Shown here piece by piece: positions 1-8,328 of a stretch of DNA of 42,271 bases (position 1 is the stretch's first letter; every line of letters starts with the position of its first letter). Made by a program: the position numbers and the translations under genes. The stretch is from the NCBI RefSeq assembly GCF_002898515.1, contig NZ_PPFX01000034.1:1-42271 (forward strand), read 5' to 3'. This DNA comes from Geothermobacter hydrogeniphilus. GTDB lineage: Bacteria > Desulfobacterota > Desulfuromonadia > Desulfuromonadales > Geothermobacteraceae. Under the pieces are notes generated by a model. The model made no database searches. It saw only the letters and a program-made list of their open reading frames with translations, and had not been told where the DNA came from.

Positions 1-80
1 CCCCAAGTCATCCGGCAACCACCACAGTTGCCAGAACAGCGCCAGTCAAGGCGCTACGCGCCATGCCTGGCGCACAAACG

Positions 81-111
81 AAAGGCCGCCCCAGGGTCAG
101 GGGCGGCCTTT
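81..111 (-). terminator. Rho-independent terminator of acnB
   Basis: A perfect 12-bp GC-rich stem (81-92 with 100-111, 7-nt loop) lies about 30 bp beyond the acnB stop codon in its direction of transcription. On the minus strand the stem ends in TTT and continues CGTTTG, a modest U-rich tail. Nothing convincing is seen in 1-80. Confidence 0.8.
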
Positions 112-143
112 CGGGCCTTGTCAGGCATCACAAGCAAAAACCG

Positions 144-2684
144 TCAGGCGTTTTTGCCATAGCCGTCCATCTCGTCAAACTGCAAGTACTTGTAGATTTC
201 ATCCTTCTTCGGCGCAACCTTCTCGTTGTAGACGGCGAGATATTCGTCCGGGGTCGGCAGTTTGCCGAGGGTCGAGGTGACGGCGCCGAGTTCAGCGGAG
301 CCGAGGTAAACCTTGGCACCGTTGCCGATCCGGTCGTCGAAGTTACGGGTCGAGGTCGAGAACATGGTTACGCCGTCCGGAACCCGCGCCTGGTTGCCCA
401 TGCAGAGAGAACAGCCGGCAATCTCAATCCGGGCGCCCATGGCGCTGAAAACCGAGAAAACAGCCTCTTCCTTGAGCTTGGCCTGGTCCATGCGGGTCGG
501 CGGACAGACCCAGGTGCGGACACTCGGATTGAATTTCTGACCACGCCAGATCTCGGCGGCAGCCCGGAAATGGCCGATGTTGGTCATACAGGAACCGAGG
601 AAGACATCGTTGATCTCGGTACCGGCGACCTCGGAAAGGACCTTGACATCATCCGGATCGTTGGGGCAGGCCAGGATCGGTTCGGTGATTTCAGCCAGGT
701 CGATCTCGATCACGGCGGCATACTCGGCATTGCTGTCGGCCCTGAGCAGCTTGGGATCCTTGAGCCACTCCTTGACATCCTCAATCCGCCTGCGCAGGGT
801 GCCGGCGTGCTGATAGCCCTCTTCAATCATCTTCTCCATCAGGGCGATGTTGGAACGCAGATAGGTGCAGACCGATTCTTCAGACAGCTGGATGCAACCG
901 GCGGCGGCACTGCGCTCGGCAGCGGCGTCGGTCAGTTCGAAAGCCTGCTCGACGGAGAGGTTCGGCAGCCCTTCCATCTCCAGGATGCGACCGTTGAAGA
1001 CATTGATCTTGTTCTTCTTCGGCACCGTCATCAGCCCCTGCTTGATGGCCCACAGGGGAATGGCGTTGACCGCGTCGCGCAGGGTGATGCCGGGGTTGAA
1101 CTCACCCTTGAAGCGCACCAGCACCGATTCCGGCATGTCGAGCGGCATGAAACCGAGAGCGCCGGCGAAGGCGACCAGTCCGGAACCGGCCGGGAAACTG
1201 ATGCCGACCGGGAAACGGGTGTGCGAATCACCACCGGTACCGACGGTATCGGGAACCAGCAGACGATTCAGCCAGGAGTGAATGACGCCGTCGCCCGGGC
1301 GCAGCGCGACCCCTTCCCGTTCGGCAATGAAGCCGGGCAGGTTCTTGTGCATCTTGACATCGGCCGGTTTCGGGTAGGCGGCGGTGTGGCAGAAGGACTG
1401 CATGAACATCGGCGACTGGAATTTCAGGCAGGCCAGCTCTTTCAATTCATCGGCGGTCATCGGGCCGGTGGTATCCTGGGAACCGACAGTGGTCATCTTC
1501 GGCTCACAGGCGGTGCCGGGCAGAATCCCCTCAACGCCGCAGGCGCGTCCGACCATCTTCTGCGCCAGCGAATAGCCCTGACCCGCCTTCGGGGTCGGAT
1601 TGTCCGGCTGGGCAAAGATGTTGATTTCGTCCATGCCGAGCGCCTCCCGTGCCTGGGTGGTGACGCTGCGGCCGATGATCAGTGGAATACGGCCACCGGC
1701 ACGGAATTCGTCGGGAACGGTATTCGGCTTGATCTCGAAGGTCGAAACCACCTTACCGGCCTCGTTGGTCACTTCCCCTTTGGCGGTGTTGATGGTGATG
1801 ATGTCGCCCATGTTCATCTTGGTGACATCCATGCGCAACGGCAGGGCGCCGGAATCCTGGGCGGTGTTGAAAAAGATCGGCGCGATGACGCCGCCGATGA
1901 TGACGCCACCGCGGCGCTTGTTGGGTACCGCCGGGATGTCCTCGCCGATGTGCCAGAGGACACTGTTGCAGGCCGACTTGCGGGAGGACCCGGTACCGAC
2001 CACGTCGCCGACAAAAGCGACTTGGTGACCTTCGGCGCGCCACGTGGCGATCTCCTCGATGCCGCCGGGAAAGCGGGTCTTGCCCATCGCCAGGGCGTGC
2101 AGCGGGATATCGGGGCGGCTCCAGGCGTCACCGGCCGGGGAGAAATCGTCGGTGTTGATTTCACCTTCCACTTTGAAGACCTTGACGGTGATGGTCTCGG
2201 GCATCTCCGGCTTGCTGGTGAACCACTCGGCGGCGGCCCAGGACTCGGCCACCTTTTTGGCGGCGTCATGACTTTTGGCCAGTTCCAGCACCTGGGCGGC
2301 GGCATCGTAGACATAGGTCAGTCCGGAGAGCGCGCAGGCGGCCTCATCGGCCAGTTCAGCATCACTCAGCGCGCCGATCAGCGGCTGGACATTGTAGCCG
2401 CCGATCATGGTGCCGAGGATCTTGATGGCCTGAGACTTGCTGATCAGCGGGGACGACTTGACACCCTGCAGGATTTCGGCGAGGAACCCGGCCTTGACTT
2501 CGGCCGCCGGATCAACGCCCGGCGAGACCCGCTCGGTGAAGAGATTCAGCAGAAACTCCTCCTTGCCGGCCGGCGGATTCTGCAGCAGTTCACAAAGCTG
2601 GGCGGTCTGTTCGGGATTCAGCGGCAATGCGGGAATACCCAGCGCATTGCGCTCTTCTTCATGGCGCAGATAGGATTCAATCAT
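144..2684 (-). CDS. acnB: Aconitate hydratase B (bifunctional aconitase / 2-methylisocitrate dehydratase)
   Basis: AcnB interconverts citrate and isocitrate in the cytosolic TCA cycle using a [4Fe-4S] cluster. The 846-aa length and domain order (N-terminal helical repeat domain, then swivel domain, then Fe-S core) are those of AcnB rather than AcnA. The cluster ligands are visible as Cys699 in GSCMTNIG and Cys758/Cys761 in AGCSLCMGNQ. Their spacing matches E. coli AcnB with a constant offset. The ATG at 2684 follows GGAGGAGAG (SD) on the minus strand. Transcription probably starts near 2807 from a promoter carrying a palindromic operator shared with icd, leaving a leader of about 120 nt. A long plus-strand ORF over the same bases is a shadow. 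Confidence 0.97.
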   Translation of the reverse strand: MIESYLRHEEERNALGIPALPLNPEQTAQLCELLQNPPAGKEEFLLNLFTERVSPGVDPAAEVKAGFLAEILQGVKSSPLISKSQAIKILGTMIGGYNVQPLIGALSDAELADEAACALSGLTYVYDAAAQVLELAKSHDAAKKVAESWAAAEWFTSKPEMPETITVKVFKVEGEINTDDFSPAGDAWSRPDIPLHALAMGKTRFPGGIEEIATWRAEGHQVAFVGDVVGTGSSRKSACNSVLWHIGEDIPAVPNKRRGGVIIGGVIAPIFFNTAQDSGALPLRMDVTKMNMGDIITINTAKGEVTNEAGKVVSTFEIKPNTVPDEFRAGGRIPLIIGRSVTTQAREALGMDEINIFAQPDNPTPKAGQGYSLAQKMVGRACGVEGILPGTACEPKMTTVGSQDTTGPMTADELKELACLKFQSPMFMQSFCHTAAYPKPADVKMHKNLPGFIAEREGVALRPGDGVIHSWLNRLLVPDTVGTGGDSHTRFPVGISFPAGSGLVAFAGALGFMPLDMPESVLVRFKGEFNPGITLRDAVNAIPLWAIKQGLMTVPKKNKINVFNGRILEMEGLPNLSVEQAFELTDAAAERSAAAGCIQLSEESVCTYLRSNIALMEKMIEEGYQHAGTLRRRIEDVKEWLKDPKLLRADSNAEYAAVIEIDLAEITEPILACPNDPDDVKVLSEVAGTEINDVFLGSCMTNIGHFRAAAEIWRGQKFNPSVRTWVCPPTRMDQAKLKEEAVFSVFSAMGARIEIAGCSLCMGNQARVPDGVTMFSTSTRNFDDRIGNGAKVYLGSAELGAVTSTLGKLPTPDEYLAVYNEKVAPKKDEIYKYLQFDEMDGYGKNA

Positions 2685-2707
2685 GCTCTCTCCTCCAAGG
2701 AATGTTC

Positions 2708-2726
2708 CGGCGGCCGGACGCCGCCG
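2708..2726 (-). promoter_or_regulatory. Leader hairpin upstream of the acnB SD
   Basis: A 7-bp all-GC stem (CGGCGGC at 2708-2714 with GCCGCCG at 2720-2726, 5-nt loop) sits in the acnB mRNA leader, about 15 nt before the SD. It may stabilise the mRNA or tune initiation. A comparable GC hairpin precedes the mdh SD. Confidence 0.4.
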
Positions 2727-2807
2727 CAGATAAGTGTGTCGAACCGGTTCCCCGATACACGCTGAAATGGCCTGCCTCTGTGCAGCATCGAAGGGATCAG
2801 AAATATT

Positions 2808-2841
2808 GCATACTGTATACGATCGTCAAAAGCTTTGTCAA
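2808..2841 (-). promoter_or_regulatory. acnB promoter with GTATAC-type operator
   Basis: On the minus strand TTGACA (2841-2836), a 16-bp spacer and TATACA (2819-2814) form a good sigma-70-type promoter. The 13-bp dyad GTATAC-A-GTATGC (2820-2808) covers the -10 box, so a bound protein would block RNA polymerase. The same dyad is perfect at icd and half-conserved at mdh. Confidence 0.7.
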
Positions 2842-2892
2842 TCTGAAAACCGGGGGCGAAACAGGGCCCGAAGAGCTGTTCCGCTCAATGGT

Positions 2893-2909
2893 GTGACATA
2901 TTCCGTCAC
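2893..2909. promoter_or_regulatory. GTGAC-N7-GTCAC palindrome
   Basis: A 17-bp inverted repeat lies between the acnB promoter and the small ORF at 2955. The arms resemble CRP half-sites, but the spacing is wrong for CRP (9 bp between TGTGA and TCACG instead of 6). A regulatory role is only a possibility. Confidence 0.25.
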
Positions 2910-2954
2910 GATACTGACAGAGACTGTCCGAAAGGATACAAAAGGAGGCCCGCC

Positions 2955-3206
2955 ATGTTTGAACTCTTTTTTCTCTGCAGCCTGCTCGCCGTCGGTTTCA
3001 GCCAGTTGTTACCAGCCGGACCTGAGCCGAACGGCGACAGTGAACGCCCCCTGAAAGCTTCGGATAATCCGGAAAAATCGACGGCATCCAGACACAGAAG
3101 CCATCCCCGGACAAACGATGGCAGAAGAGTGGATGTTCACCGCCACCCTGGCGGCAAAGAACCGCGATCCGCTTTGCAAACCGCAGGCGATATGATACAT
3201 GGGTAG
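2955..3206 (+). CDS. Small hypothetical protein with hydrophobic N-terminus
   Basis: The ATG at 2955 follows a strong SD (AAAGGAGG at 2941-2948, 6-nt gap), which is the main reason to accept this 83-aa ORF. The first 20 residues are hydrophobic (MFELFFLCSLLAVGF) and could be a signal peptide or membrane anchor. The rest is polar, rich in Arg, His, Pro and Ser, with no motif I recognise. Codon use in the second half is not clearly coding, so it may be a decayed or frameshifted gene whose initiation region survives. It lies 62 bp upstream of the CBM-like gene on the same strand. Confidence 0.4.
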   Translation: MFELFFLCSLLAVGFSQLLPAGPEPNGDSERPLKASDNPEKSTASRHRSHPRTNDGRRVDVHRHPGGKEPRSALQTAGDMIHG

Positions 3207-3268
3207 TAGCCGAGCCGATTCTCGCCTGTCCCGGATTTCAGGCCGCCATTTCTTCGGAGGAGCTTTTC

Positions 3269-4471
3269 GTGATCAGAATCGTCACCCTGCTTTCCGTCCT
3301 TCTCACCCTGATCTGCGCCGGGTCGTCTGCCGCCCTGGCCGCCGCGGACAAACCCGCTACCTCCCCCGAAACAGCCGTTGCGCCACCTCCCGCCGCGGTC
3401 GACACCCCCGTTCCGACCCAGCGCGACTGGCTGAAAAACCTGATCGAGGGACTCGGCTGGGGATTCGGTCTACCGGACGAACCCGAAGATGCCGACTACC
3501 TGGCGATCGTCAGCGGCAGGCGCCGATTTCGCATTGAGGCCGAACAGGCGGTACCGTCGACGGAACCGGTATCGGTCAAAAACCTTCACAGTTACGGGCC
3601 ATTCAGCGGCAGCGGCTGGGTCAGTGGAATCAGTACCCCGACCACCGCCAGGCTGCCCTTTCTGCTGCCGATAGGCGGTCGTTACCGGGTCAGTGTCACC
3701 CTGCGGCTTCCCGGTCATCAACTGACCATCGGCGGTCAACAGTTCAAAGCCGACGGCGGCGAACACTTTCGGCAGGTCGAACTCGGCGACGTCGAGTTGA
3801 CCGCCGGACAGCAGGAGATCTCGGTAGCCCTGCCGCCGGACGGTGGAATCGATTACATCGAGCTGAAGGCCGCCAATCTGACTCCGATCGAACCGCCGGG
3901 AGGCTGGCAGCTTGACCGGCCGCTGACCCCCGAGGTTCTGGCGGTAACAACGATACAACTGCTCGACCTGCTTGACGATCTCCCTCCGCTCGATCAAGAG
4001 ATTCAGGTTGAAGCGGAACAGATGACCCTGCCCGCGTCGGCCGAAAAAACCAGCGCCAGGCACCTGGGAGCGCCGAGCGGACAAGCGTGGGTGCGGGCCG
4101 GGGCCGCGGGATCGAAACTGAGCCTGACCTTCACCCCGCCCACGGCCGGTGTCTACCGCCTGGCGTTGCGTGCCATGGCCGGAGCATCAATCAAAACAAT
4201 GCTTGATGACAGCTATCAACTGAACTGGGACTTCCCTCCCTACCTGGCGACCCGACAGGGCCCCAGCTTCTTTCTCGCCAGCCGCTCCCACCGGCTGGAC
4301 CTGGCCCTGCCGCCACGCGCCGGGGTTGACACCCTTATCCTGACACCGCTGGCATCGTCCGGCGAAGACTTTCTCAACCTGAGCGGCCTGCGCAGCCTCG
4401 GCGAAACCATCCACTTCGCCGACCTGGACCGTCTGCTGCCGCTGCTGGCGCTGCTGGTCAATCCACGCTGA
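3269..4471 (+). CDS. Exported protein with two tandem CBM6/CBM35-like modules
   Basis: The family is not recognised by name. The GTG start at 3269 follows GGAGGA (3256-3261). Residues 1-26 form a clear signal peptide (hydrophobic core, then AALAAADK). A Pro/Ala/Thr-rich linker (27-50) leads to two related modules, about 88-205 and 246-363. Each opens with an (I/V)EAEQ strand, has a G-x-W-V segment, a Gly-Tyr/Val-Tyr-Arg strand in mid-module (GGRYRVSVTL; AGVYRLALRA), and closes on a strand of D-(Y/T)-(I/L)-x-L form. That pattern is typical of carbohydrate-binding galactose-binding-like beta-sandwiches (CBM6/35/36). No catalytic domain is present. The protein is predicted to be periplasmic or secreted. 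comEC begins 6 bp downstream, so the two are probably cotranscribed. Sugar binding is inferred from fold resemblance only. Confidence 0.75.
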   Translation: MIRIVTLLSVLLTLICAGSSAALAAADKPATSPETAVAPPPAAVDTPVPTQRDWLKNLIEGLGWGFGLPDEPEDADYLAIVSGRRRFRIEAEQAVPSTEPVSVKNLHSYGPFSGSGWVSGISTPTTARLPFLLPIGGRYRVSVTLRLPGHQLTIGGQQFKADGGEHFRQVELGDVELTAGQQEISVALPPDGGIDYIELKAANLTPIEPPGGWQLDRPLTPEVLAVTTIQLLDLLDDLPPLDQEIQVEAEQMTLPASAEKTSARHLGAPSGQAWVRAGAAGSKLSLTFTPPTAGVYRLALRAMAGASIKTMLDDSYQLNWDFPPYLATRQGPSFFLASRSHRLDLALPPRAGVDTLILTPLASSGEDFLNLSGLRSLGETIHFADLDRLLPLLALLVNPR

Positions 4472-4477
4472 TCGGCG

Positions 4478-6865
4478 GTGATTTCCCCGCTGCTGGCCAG
4501 CCTCTGCGGTGGTCTGTTCCTGGCCCCGCTCTTCGACCTGCCCGCGTGGTGGCCGGCACTGCCGACGTTCCTCGTTGTCGTCAGCCTGGTCGCCCGCCGA
4601 CAGAGGTTGGCCCCCTGGTTGCTCTGCCTGGCCCTGGGCACCGCCGCCCCCCTCCTCTATCAACACGCCCTGAATCCACCGACGGAAAGCAACGATCTGC
4701 GCCGGCTGGCCGACGGGAAGCCACACATCCTTTCCGCCCGGCTGCTGCGCAGCAGTCGTAACAGCCGCGGGCGCTGGACCTTCGATCTCGGCCAGGTGGT
4801 TCTCCACGACCAGGGCAATCGCAGCTGCCGTGGGCATCTGCGGCTTTACGTCGACAACCTTGAACAAGGCCCGCCGCCGGGGTCGCGGGTGCAGTTCAGG
4901 AGCCGCCTGCGCCGTCCGCGCCAGTTTGGCATGCCCGGTGAATTCAACTATCCACGCCATCTGGCGAGCCAGGGCATCCGGGTCACCGGCTACCTGCACG
5001 ACGGAACCGGCCTGGTGCGCTGGGCCGACAACGGTTCCCGCGGCTGGCGACAGCGCCTGGCCGGCAACAGGCAGGCCGCGGCGGACTGGCTGGACCAGCT
5101 GCTGCCGGCAACGCAGGCGCCCTTGGTCAAGGCGCTGCTGCTCGGCGACCGCAGTGACTTTTCCCCCCAACTACGCGACCGCATCAGCCGCACCGGCCTG
5201 GCCCACCTGCTGGCGATCTCAGGCCTCCATCTCGGCTTGCTGGCCTGGCTGCTCTATCAGCTTGGCCTCTTCCTCTACCGCCGCTCGACCCGGCTGCTGC
5301 TCTGGCAGGCTCCGGCCCGGGTGCTGCCGGCCCTGCTGATTCTTCCGCTTGCGCTCTACACCTTCTACACTGGCGAAGCCCTCTCCACCTGGCGGGCCCT
5401 GCTGATGTTCAGCCTGGCGGCGCTGCTGCTCCTCAGGGGCGAACGCCAACGCCCTCTTGACCTGCTGCAACTGGTCCTGCTCTGCCTGCTGCTGGTGCAA
5501 CCGCTTGCGTTCTACGAACCCGGCCTGCAGCTTTCGGCAGCCGGGGTCGGCGGCATCCTGCTGCTGGTACCGCGCTGGAAGAGGTTCACCGCCCGCCTGC
5601 CGCGCCCGGCCCGGAAGATTATCGATGTTCCTCTGGCCACCCTGGCGGCCACCCTGACAACCGCCCCCCTGGTCGGACTCCACTTCCACCAGTTCATTCC
5701 CGCCGGTCTGGTCAGCAACCTGTTCGCCATCCCCCTGATCGGCTTTGTCGCTCTGCCGGTCGGACTGGCGGGTCTGCTGGGGCACCTGCTGCAGCTCCCC
5801 GGCAGCGATCAGGCCGCCGAACTTTCGGGCCGACTGCTGCAGACCACCCTGGACATGGGGGAACAGGTCAGTCGCTGGCCGCTGCTCTCCCCGACCCCCT
5901 GGTTCCCTGACCCCTGGCAGCTGGCTGCCGGTCTGGCACTGATTCTGGCAATCGTCTTCATCAGCCACGGTCGACAGCGAATCGGATTCAGCCTGCTGGC
6001 CGGCGGCCTGCTGCTCCTGAACCCGGCCCTGGCCTCCCCCCCGGGCGACCTCGCCGTGACCGCGTTCGCCGTCGGCCAGGGGGAGTCGCTGTTGTTGACC
6101 CGAGCGGACGGAAGCCGGATCCTGATCGACGGCGGCGGGCTGCGCAGCCGGTCCTTCGATGTCGGTGAACGCCTGCTGGCACCGGCTCTCGGCCGGCTCG
6201 GCATCCACCGGCTCGATGCCGTCATCCTGACCCATCCCCATCCGGACCACTATCGAGGCCTGGCGGCAGTACTGAAAAAAATCCCGGTGCGACGTTTCAT
6301 CTCGGCCCTGACCAGCGACCGGCTGCCGGCTGAAATCACCGCTGCACTGCAGCCATCAACCGAAGTCGTGACCCTGCCACCCGGCTGGCACCAGGTAACA
6401 GTTCCCGCACGGCAGCCATTGCGCATCTGGGTTCCGCGGCAGGATGCAAAATCGACCAATGATCGATCCCTGGTTCTCTGCCAGGAGTTCGGCAACGACG
6501 GCGTTCTTTTTACCGGCGACCTGGAGGCCGGCGGCATTCACCGCCTGCTCGAAACCCTGCCGGAGTCCCGCATCACCCTGCTGAAACTGCCCCACCACGG
6601 CAGCCGGCATTCCGCGCCGAACGCGTTACTCGAACGGATCAATCCGCAACTGGCCCTGGTTTCGGCCGGGTACCACAACAGCTACAAGCTGCCCAGCACC
6701 ATCGTGATCGATCTCTACCGGAAGCACGGCGTGCCGCTGCTGCGCACCGATCTGATGCATACTGTCCGCTGCCGCAGCGAAGGCCATGGCTGGAAGGCGC
6801 AATTCTGGTCTCGGGGGCGGTTCAGTTCACACCCGCCTGAGAATTCGGACCGAGTCGCGCGTTGA
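4478..6865 (+). CDS. comEC: DNA internalization / competence protein ComEC (Rec2 family)
   Basis: ComEC is the inner-membrane channel that takes transforming DNA into the cytoplasm. The 795-aa protein has the full architecture: N-terminal membrane helices and an OB-like DUF4131 region (about 1-200), the multi-helix Competence domain (about 210-500, beginning near LAHLLAISGLHLGLLAWLL), and a C-terminal metallo-beta-lactamase domain. The latter carries VGQGES, LIDGGG, THPHPDH (585-591), FTGDLE and LPHHGSRHS. The metal-site residues thought to support degradation of the non-transported strand are present, so it looks intact. The start is GTG at 4478, 6 bp after the preceding stop, with only weak SD sequence (translational coupling). 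Natural transformation would also need type IV pilus and ComEA functions, which are outside the window. Confidence 0.93.
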   Translation: MISPLLASLCGGLFLAPLFDLPAWWPALPTFLVVVSLVARRQRLAPWLLCLALGTAAPLLYQHALNPPTESNDLRRLADGKPHILSARLLRSSRNSRGRWTFDLGQVVLHDQGNRSCRGHLRLYVDNLEQGPPPGSRVQFRSRLRRPRQFGMPGEFNYPRHLASQGIRVTGYLHDGTGLVRWADNGSRGWRQRLAGNRQAAADWLDQLLPATQAPLVKALLLGDRSDFSPQLRDRISRTGLAHLLAISGLHLGLLAWLLYQLGLFLYRRSTRLLLWQAPARVLPALLILPLALYTFYTGEALSTWRALLMFSLAALLLLRGERQRPLDLLQLVLLCLLLVQPLAFYEPGLQLSAAGVGGILLLVPRWKRFTARLPRPARKIIDVPLATLAATLTTAPLVGLHFHQFIPAGLVSNLFAIPLIGFVALPVGLAGLLGHLLQLPGSDQAAELSGRLLQTTLDMGEQVSRWPLLSPTPWFPDPWQLAAGLALILAIVFISHGRQRIGFSLLAGGLLLLNPALASPPGDLAVTAFAVGQGESLLLTRADGSRILIDGGGLRSRSFDVGERLLAPALGRLGIHRLDAVILTHPHPDHYRGLAAVLKKIPVRRFISALTSDRLPAEITAALQPSTEVVTLPPGWHQVTVPARQPLRIWVPRQDAKSTNDRSLVLCQEFGNDGVLFTGDLEAGGIHRLLETLPESRITLLKLPHHGSRHSAPNALLERINPQLALVSAGYHNSYKLPSTIVIDLYRKHGVPLLRTDLMHTVRCRSEGHGWKAQFWSRGRFSSHPPENSDRVAR

Positions 6866-6899
6866 CCGACCAACCCGCCACACCCCACTGATTCAGGAT

Positions 6900-6928
6900 T
6901 TGACATAAATGCCGGATTTTGCTAGCGT
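6900..6928 (+). promoter_or_regulatory. Promoter of the cyclase / TPR signalling operon
   Basis: TTGACA (6900-6905), a 17-bp spacer and TAGCGT (6923-6928) lie 28 bp upstream of the REC-GGDEF start. The -35 is perfect and the -10 is weak (3 of 6). It separates this operon from comEC. Confidence 0.5.
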
Positions 6929-6955
6929 CAGGGCTCTTGATTGGAGGGAAACCTG

Positions 6956-8326
6956 ATGCCGGGCCCGACTGTTCTGGTGGTTGATGATGAACTCTTTTTT
7001 CGCCGCCTCTATGCTGAAATTCTGACTGAAGACGGATACTTGGTCGAAACCGTCGAATCGGGAGATGCCGCGCTGGGCCGCATTCGTCAGGGAGGCATCG
7101 ATCTGGTACTGACCGATATGATTATGCCCGGTCTCGACGGCCTGGAAGTCCTGCGCCAAACCCGCGCCATGGAAAATCCTGCCGATGTTATTCTCGCCAC
7201 CGGCCACGCCACCCTTGAAACAGCTATCCAGGCCCTGAAAAACGGTGCCCGCGACTACCTGATCAAACCCTTCAACCCGGAAGAACTCAGGCACCTGGTA
7301 AGAACCTGTCTTGAACAACGTCGACTGCTGGATGAAAACAGCCTGCTGAAAAGCCAGATCCGACTGTTCCAGAAGGGCCAGTCCCTGGCCGGCATCCTGG
7401 AAATCGAGCGATTACTCGCCCAGACCGTTGTCTCTCTGTCCAAGGAAATCGGTCCCAGTCGGGGTTTTGCCTTTCTCGGCAACAGCAACAGGGTCGAAAG
7501 ACTTTTCGGCTGCCAGCAGATCGAAGAATTCCAGGCCAAATCCCTGGCCGAATTCCTGCGCGGGCACTTTGCCGACCTCGACCAGCCGCGCATCCTGACC
7601 TCCGGAGATATCCCGCCCGGTGCCGACTGGCCGCCGGACGTCCGCGACTGCTGCCTTTTCCCGCTGCGCAGCCAGAAGGCGATCAAGGGGATGCTGGTCC
7701 TGGTCAATGCCGAAGGCCGGCCTCTGCCGGATCCGCTGCCGCAAGAAAACCTTTATTTTCTCGCCGAACAGGCGGGGATCGCCTTCGACAACGCCTATCG
7801 CTACCAGGGGGCACGGGAACTGATCTATACCGATGATCTGACCGGGCTCTACAACCAGCGCTATCTTGATATCGTCCTCGAACAGGAAATCCGTCGGTCC
7901 GAACGCTACGGCCTCGAATTTTCGATCATCTTTCTCGACATCGACCGTTTCAAGGCCGTCAACGACACCCACGGCCATCTCTCGGGCAGCAAAGCTCTGA
8001 AGGAGGTGGCCGGGCTGCTGCGCAAATGCATCCGCGAGGTGGATGTTCCCTTCCGCTACGGCGGCGATGAATTTACCGCGCTGCTTGTCGAAACCGGCCT
8101 CGTAGGGGCACCGGTGGTGGCGGAACGGGTTCGTCGCACCATTGAGCAACACATCTTCCTGGCTGAAATCGGACAGGATTTCAAGCTCACCGCAAGTGTC
8201 GGCTATGCCACGTACCCGAAAGACGCCCAGGACAAAAGAGCGGTTCTCGAACTGGCTGACAAGGCCATGTACCTCGGTAAAAAGGTCCGTAACGTAACCC
8301 GCGGCGCGGGCGACCTCGATCGTTGA
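6956..8326 (+). CDS. gacA: REC-GGDEF response regulator of Hypr type, predicted cGAMP synthase (GacA-like)
   Basis: A 456-aa cytosolic response regulator. Residues 4-120 are a receiver domain (acidic pair Asp10/Asp11, phospho-acceptor Asp54 in LTDMIMPG, Lys in YLIKPF). A GAF-like linker spans about 130-285, and a GGDEF cyclase domain about 290-456 with the intact motif YGGDEF at 368-373 and an upstream RxxD (REVD) inhibitory-site motif. In canonical diguanylate cyclases the segment after NDTHGH reads GxxGD. Here it reads LSGS, so the base-contacting Asp is Ser345. This Asp-to-Ser change defines Hypr GGDEF enzymes, which make 3',3'-cyclic AMP-GMP. The position nearly coincides with Ser347 of Geobacter GacA. 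ATG 6956 is chosen over the in-frame TTG at 6941 because GGAGGG (6943-6948) is its SD. First gene of a three-gene operon. Product specificity is inferred from one residue plus architecture. Confidence 0.85.
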   Translation: MPGPTVLVVDDELFFRRLYAEILTEDGYLVETVESGDAALGRIRQGGIDLVLTDMIMPGLDGLEVLRQTRAMENPADVILATGHATLETAIQALKNGARDYLIKPFNPEELRHLVRTCLEQRRLLDENSLLKSQIRLFQKGQSLAGILEIERLLAQTVVSLSKEIGPSRGFAFLGNSNRVERLFGCQQIEEFQAKSLAEFLRGHFADLDQPRILTSGDIPPGADWPPDVRDCCLFPLRSQKAIKGMLVLVNAEGRPLPDPLPQENLYFLAEQAGIAFDNAYRYQGARELIYTDDLTGLYNQRYLDIVLEQEIRRSERYGLEFSIIFLDIDRFKAVNDTHGHLSGSKALKEVAGLLRKCIREVDVPFRYGGDEFTALLVETGLVGAPVVAERVRRTIEQHIFLAEIGQDFKLTASVGYATYPKDAQDKRAVLELADKAMYLGKKVRNVTRGAGDLDR

Positions 8327-8328
8327 CC

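Noticed and set aside
63-2765. A 900-codon plus-strand open frame opposite acnB
   Set aside because: It is the antisense shadow of a highly conserved GC-rich gene. The translation matches no recognisable protein, is full of low-complexity Gly/Asp/His, and has no SD.
2892-2910. Possible CRP site near the acnB promoter
   Set aside because: The half-sites resemble TGTGA/TCACA but are 9 bp apart rather than 6, so a standard CRP dimer would not fit.
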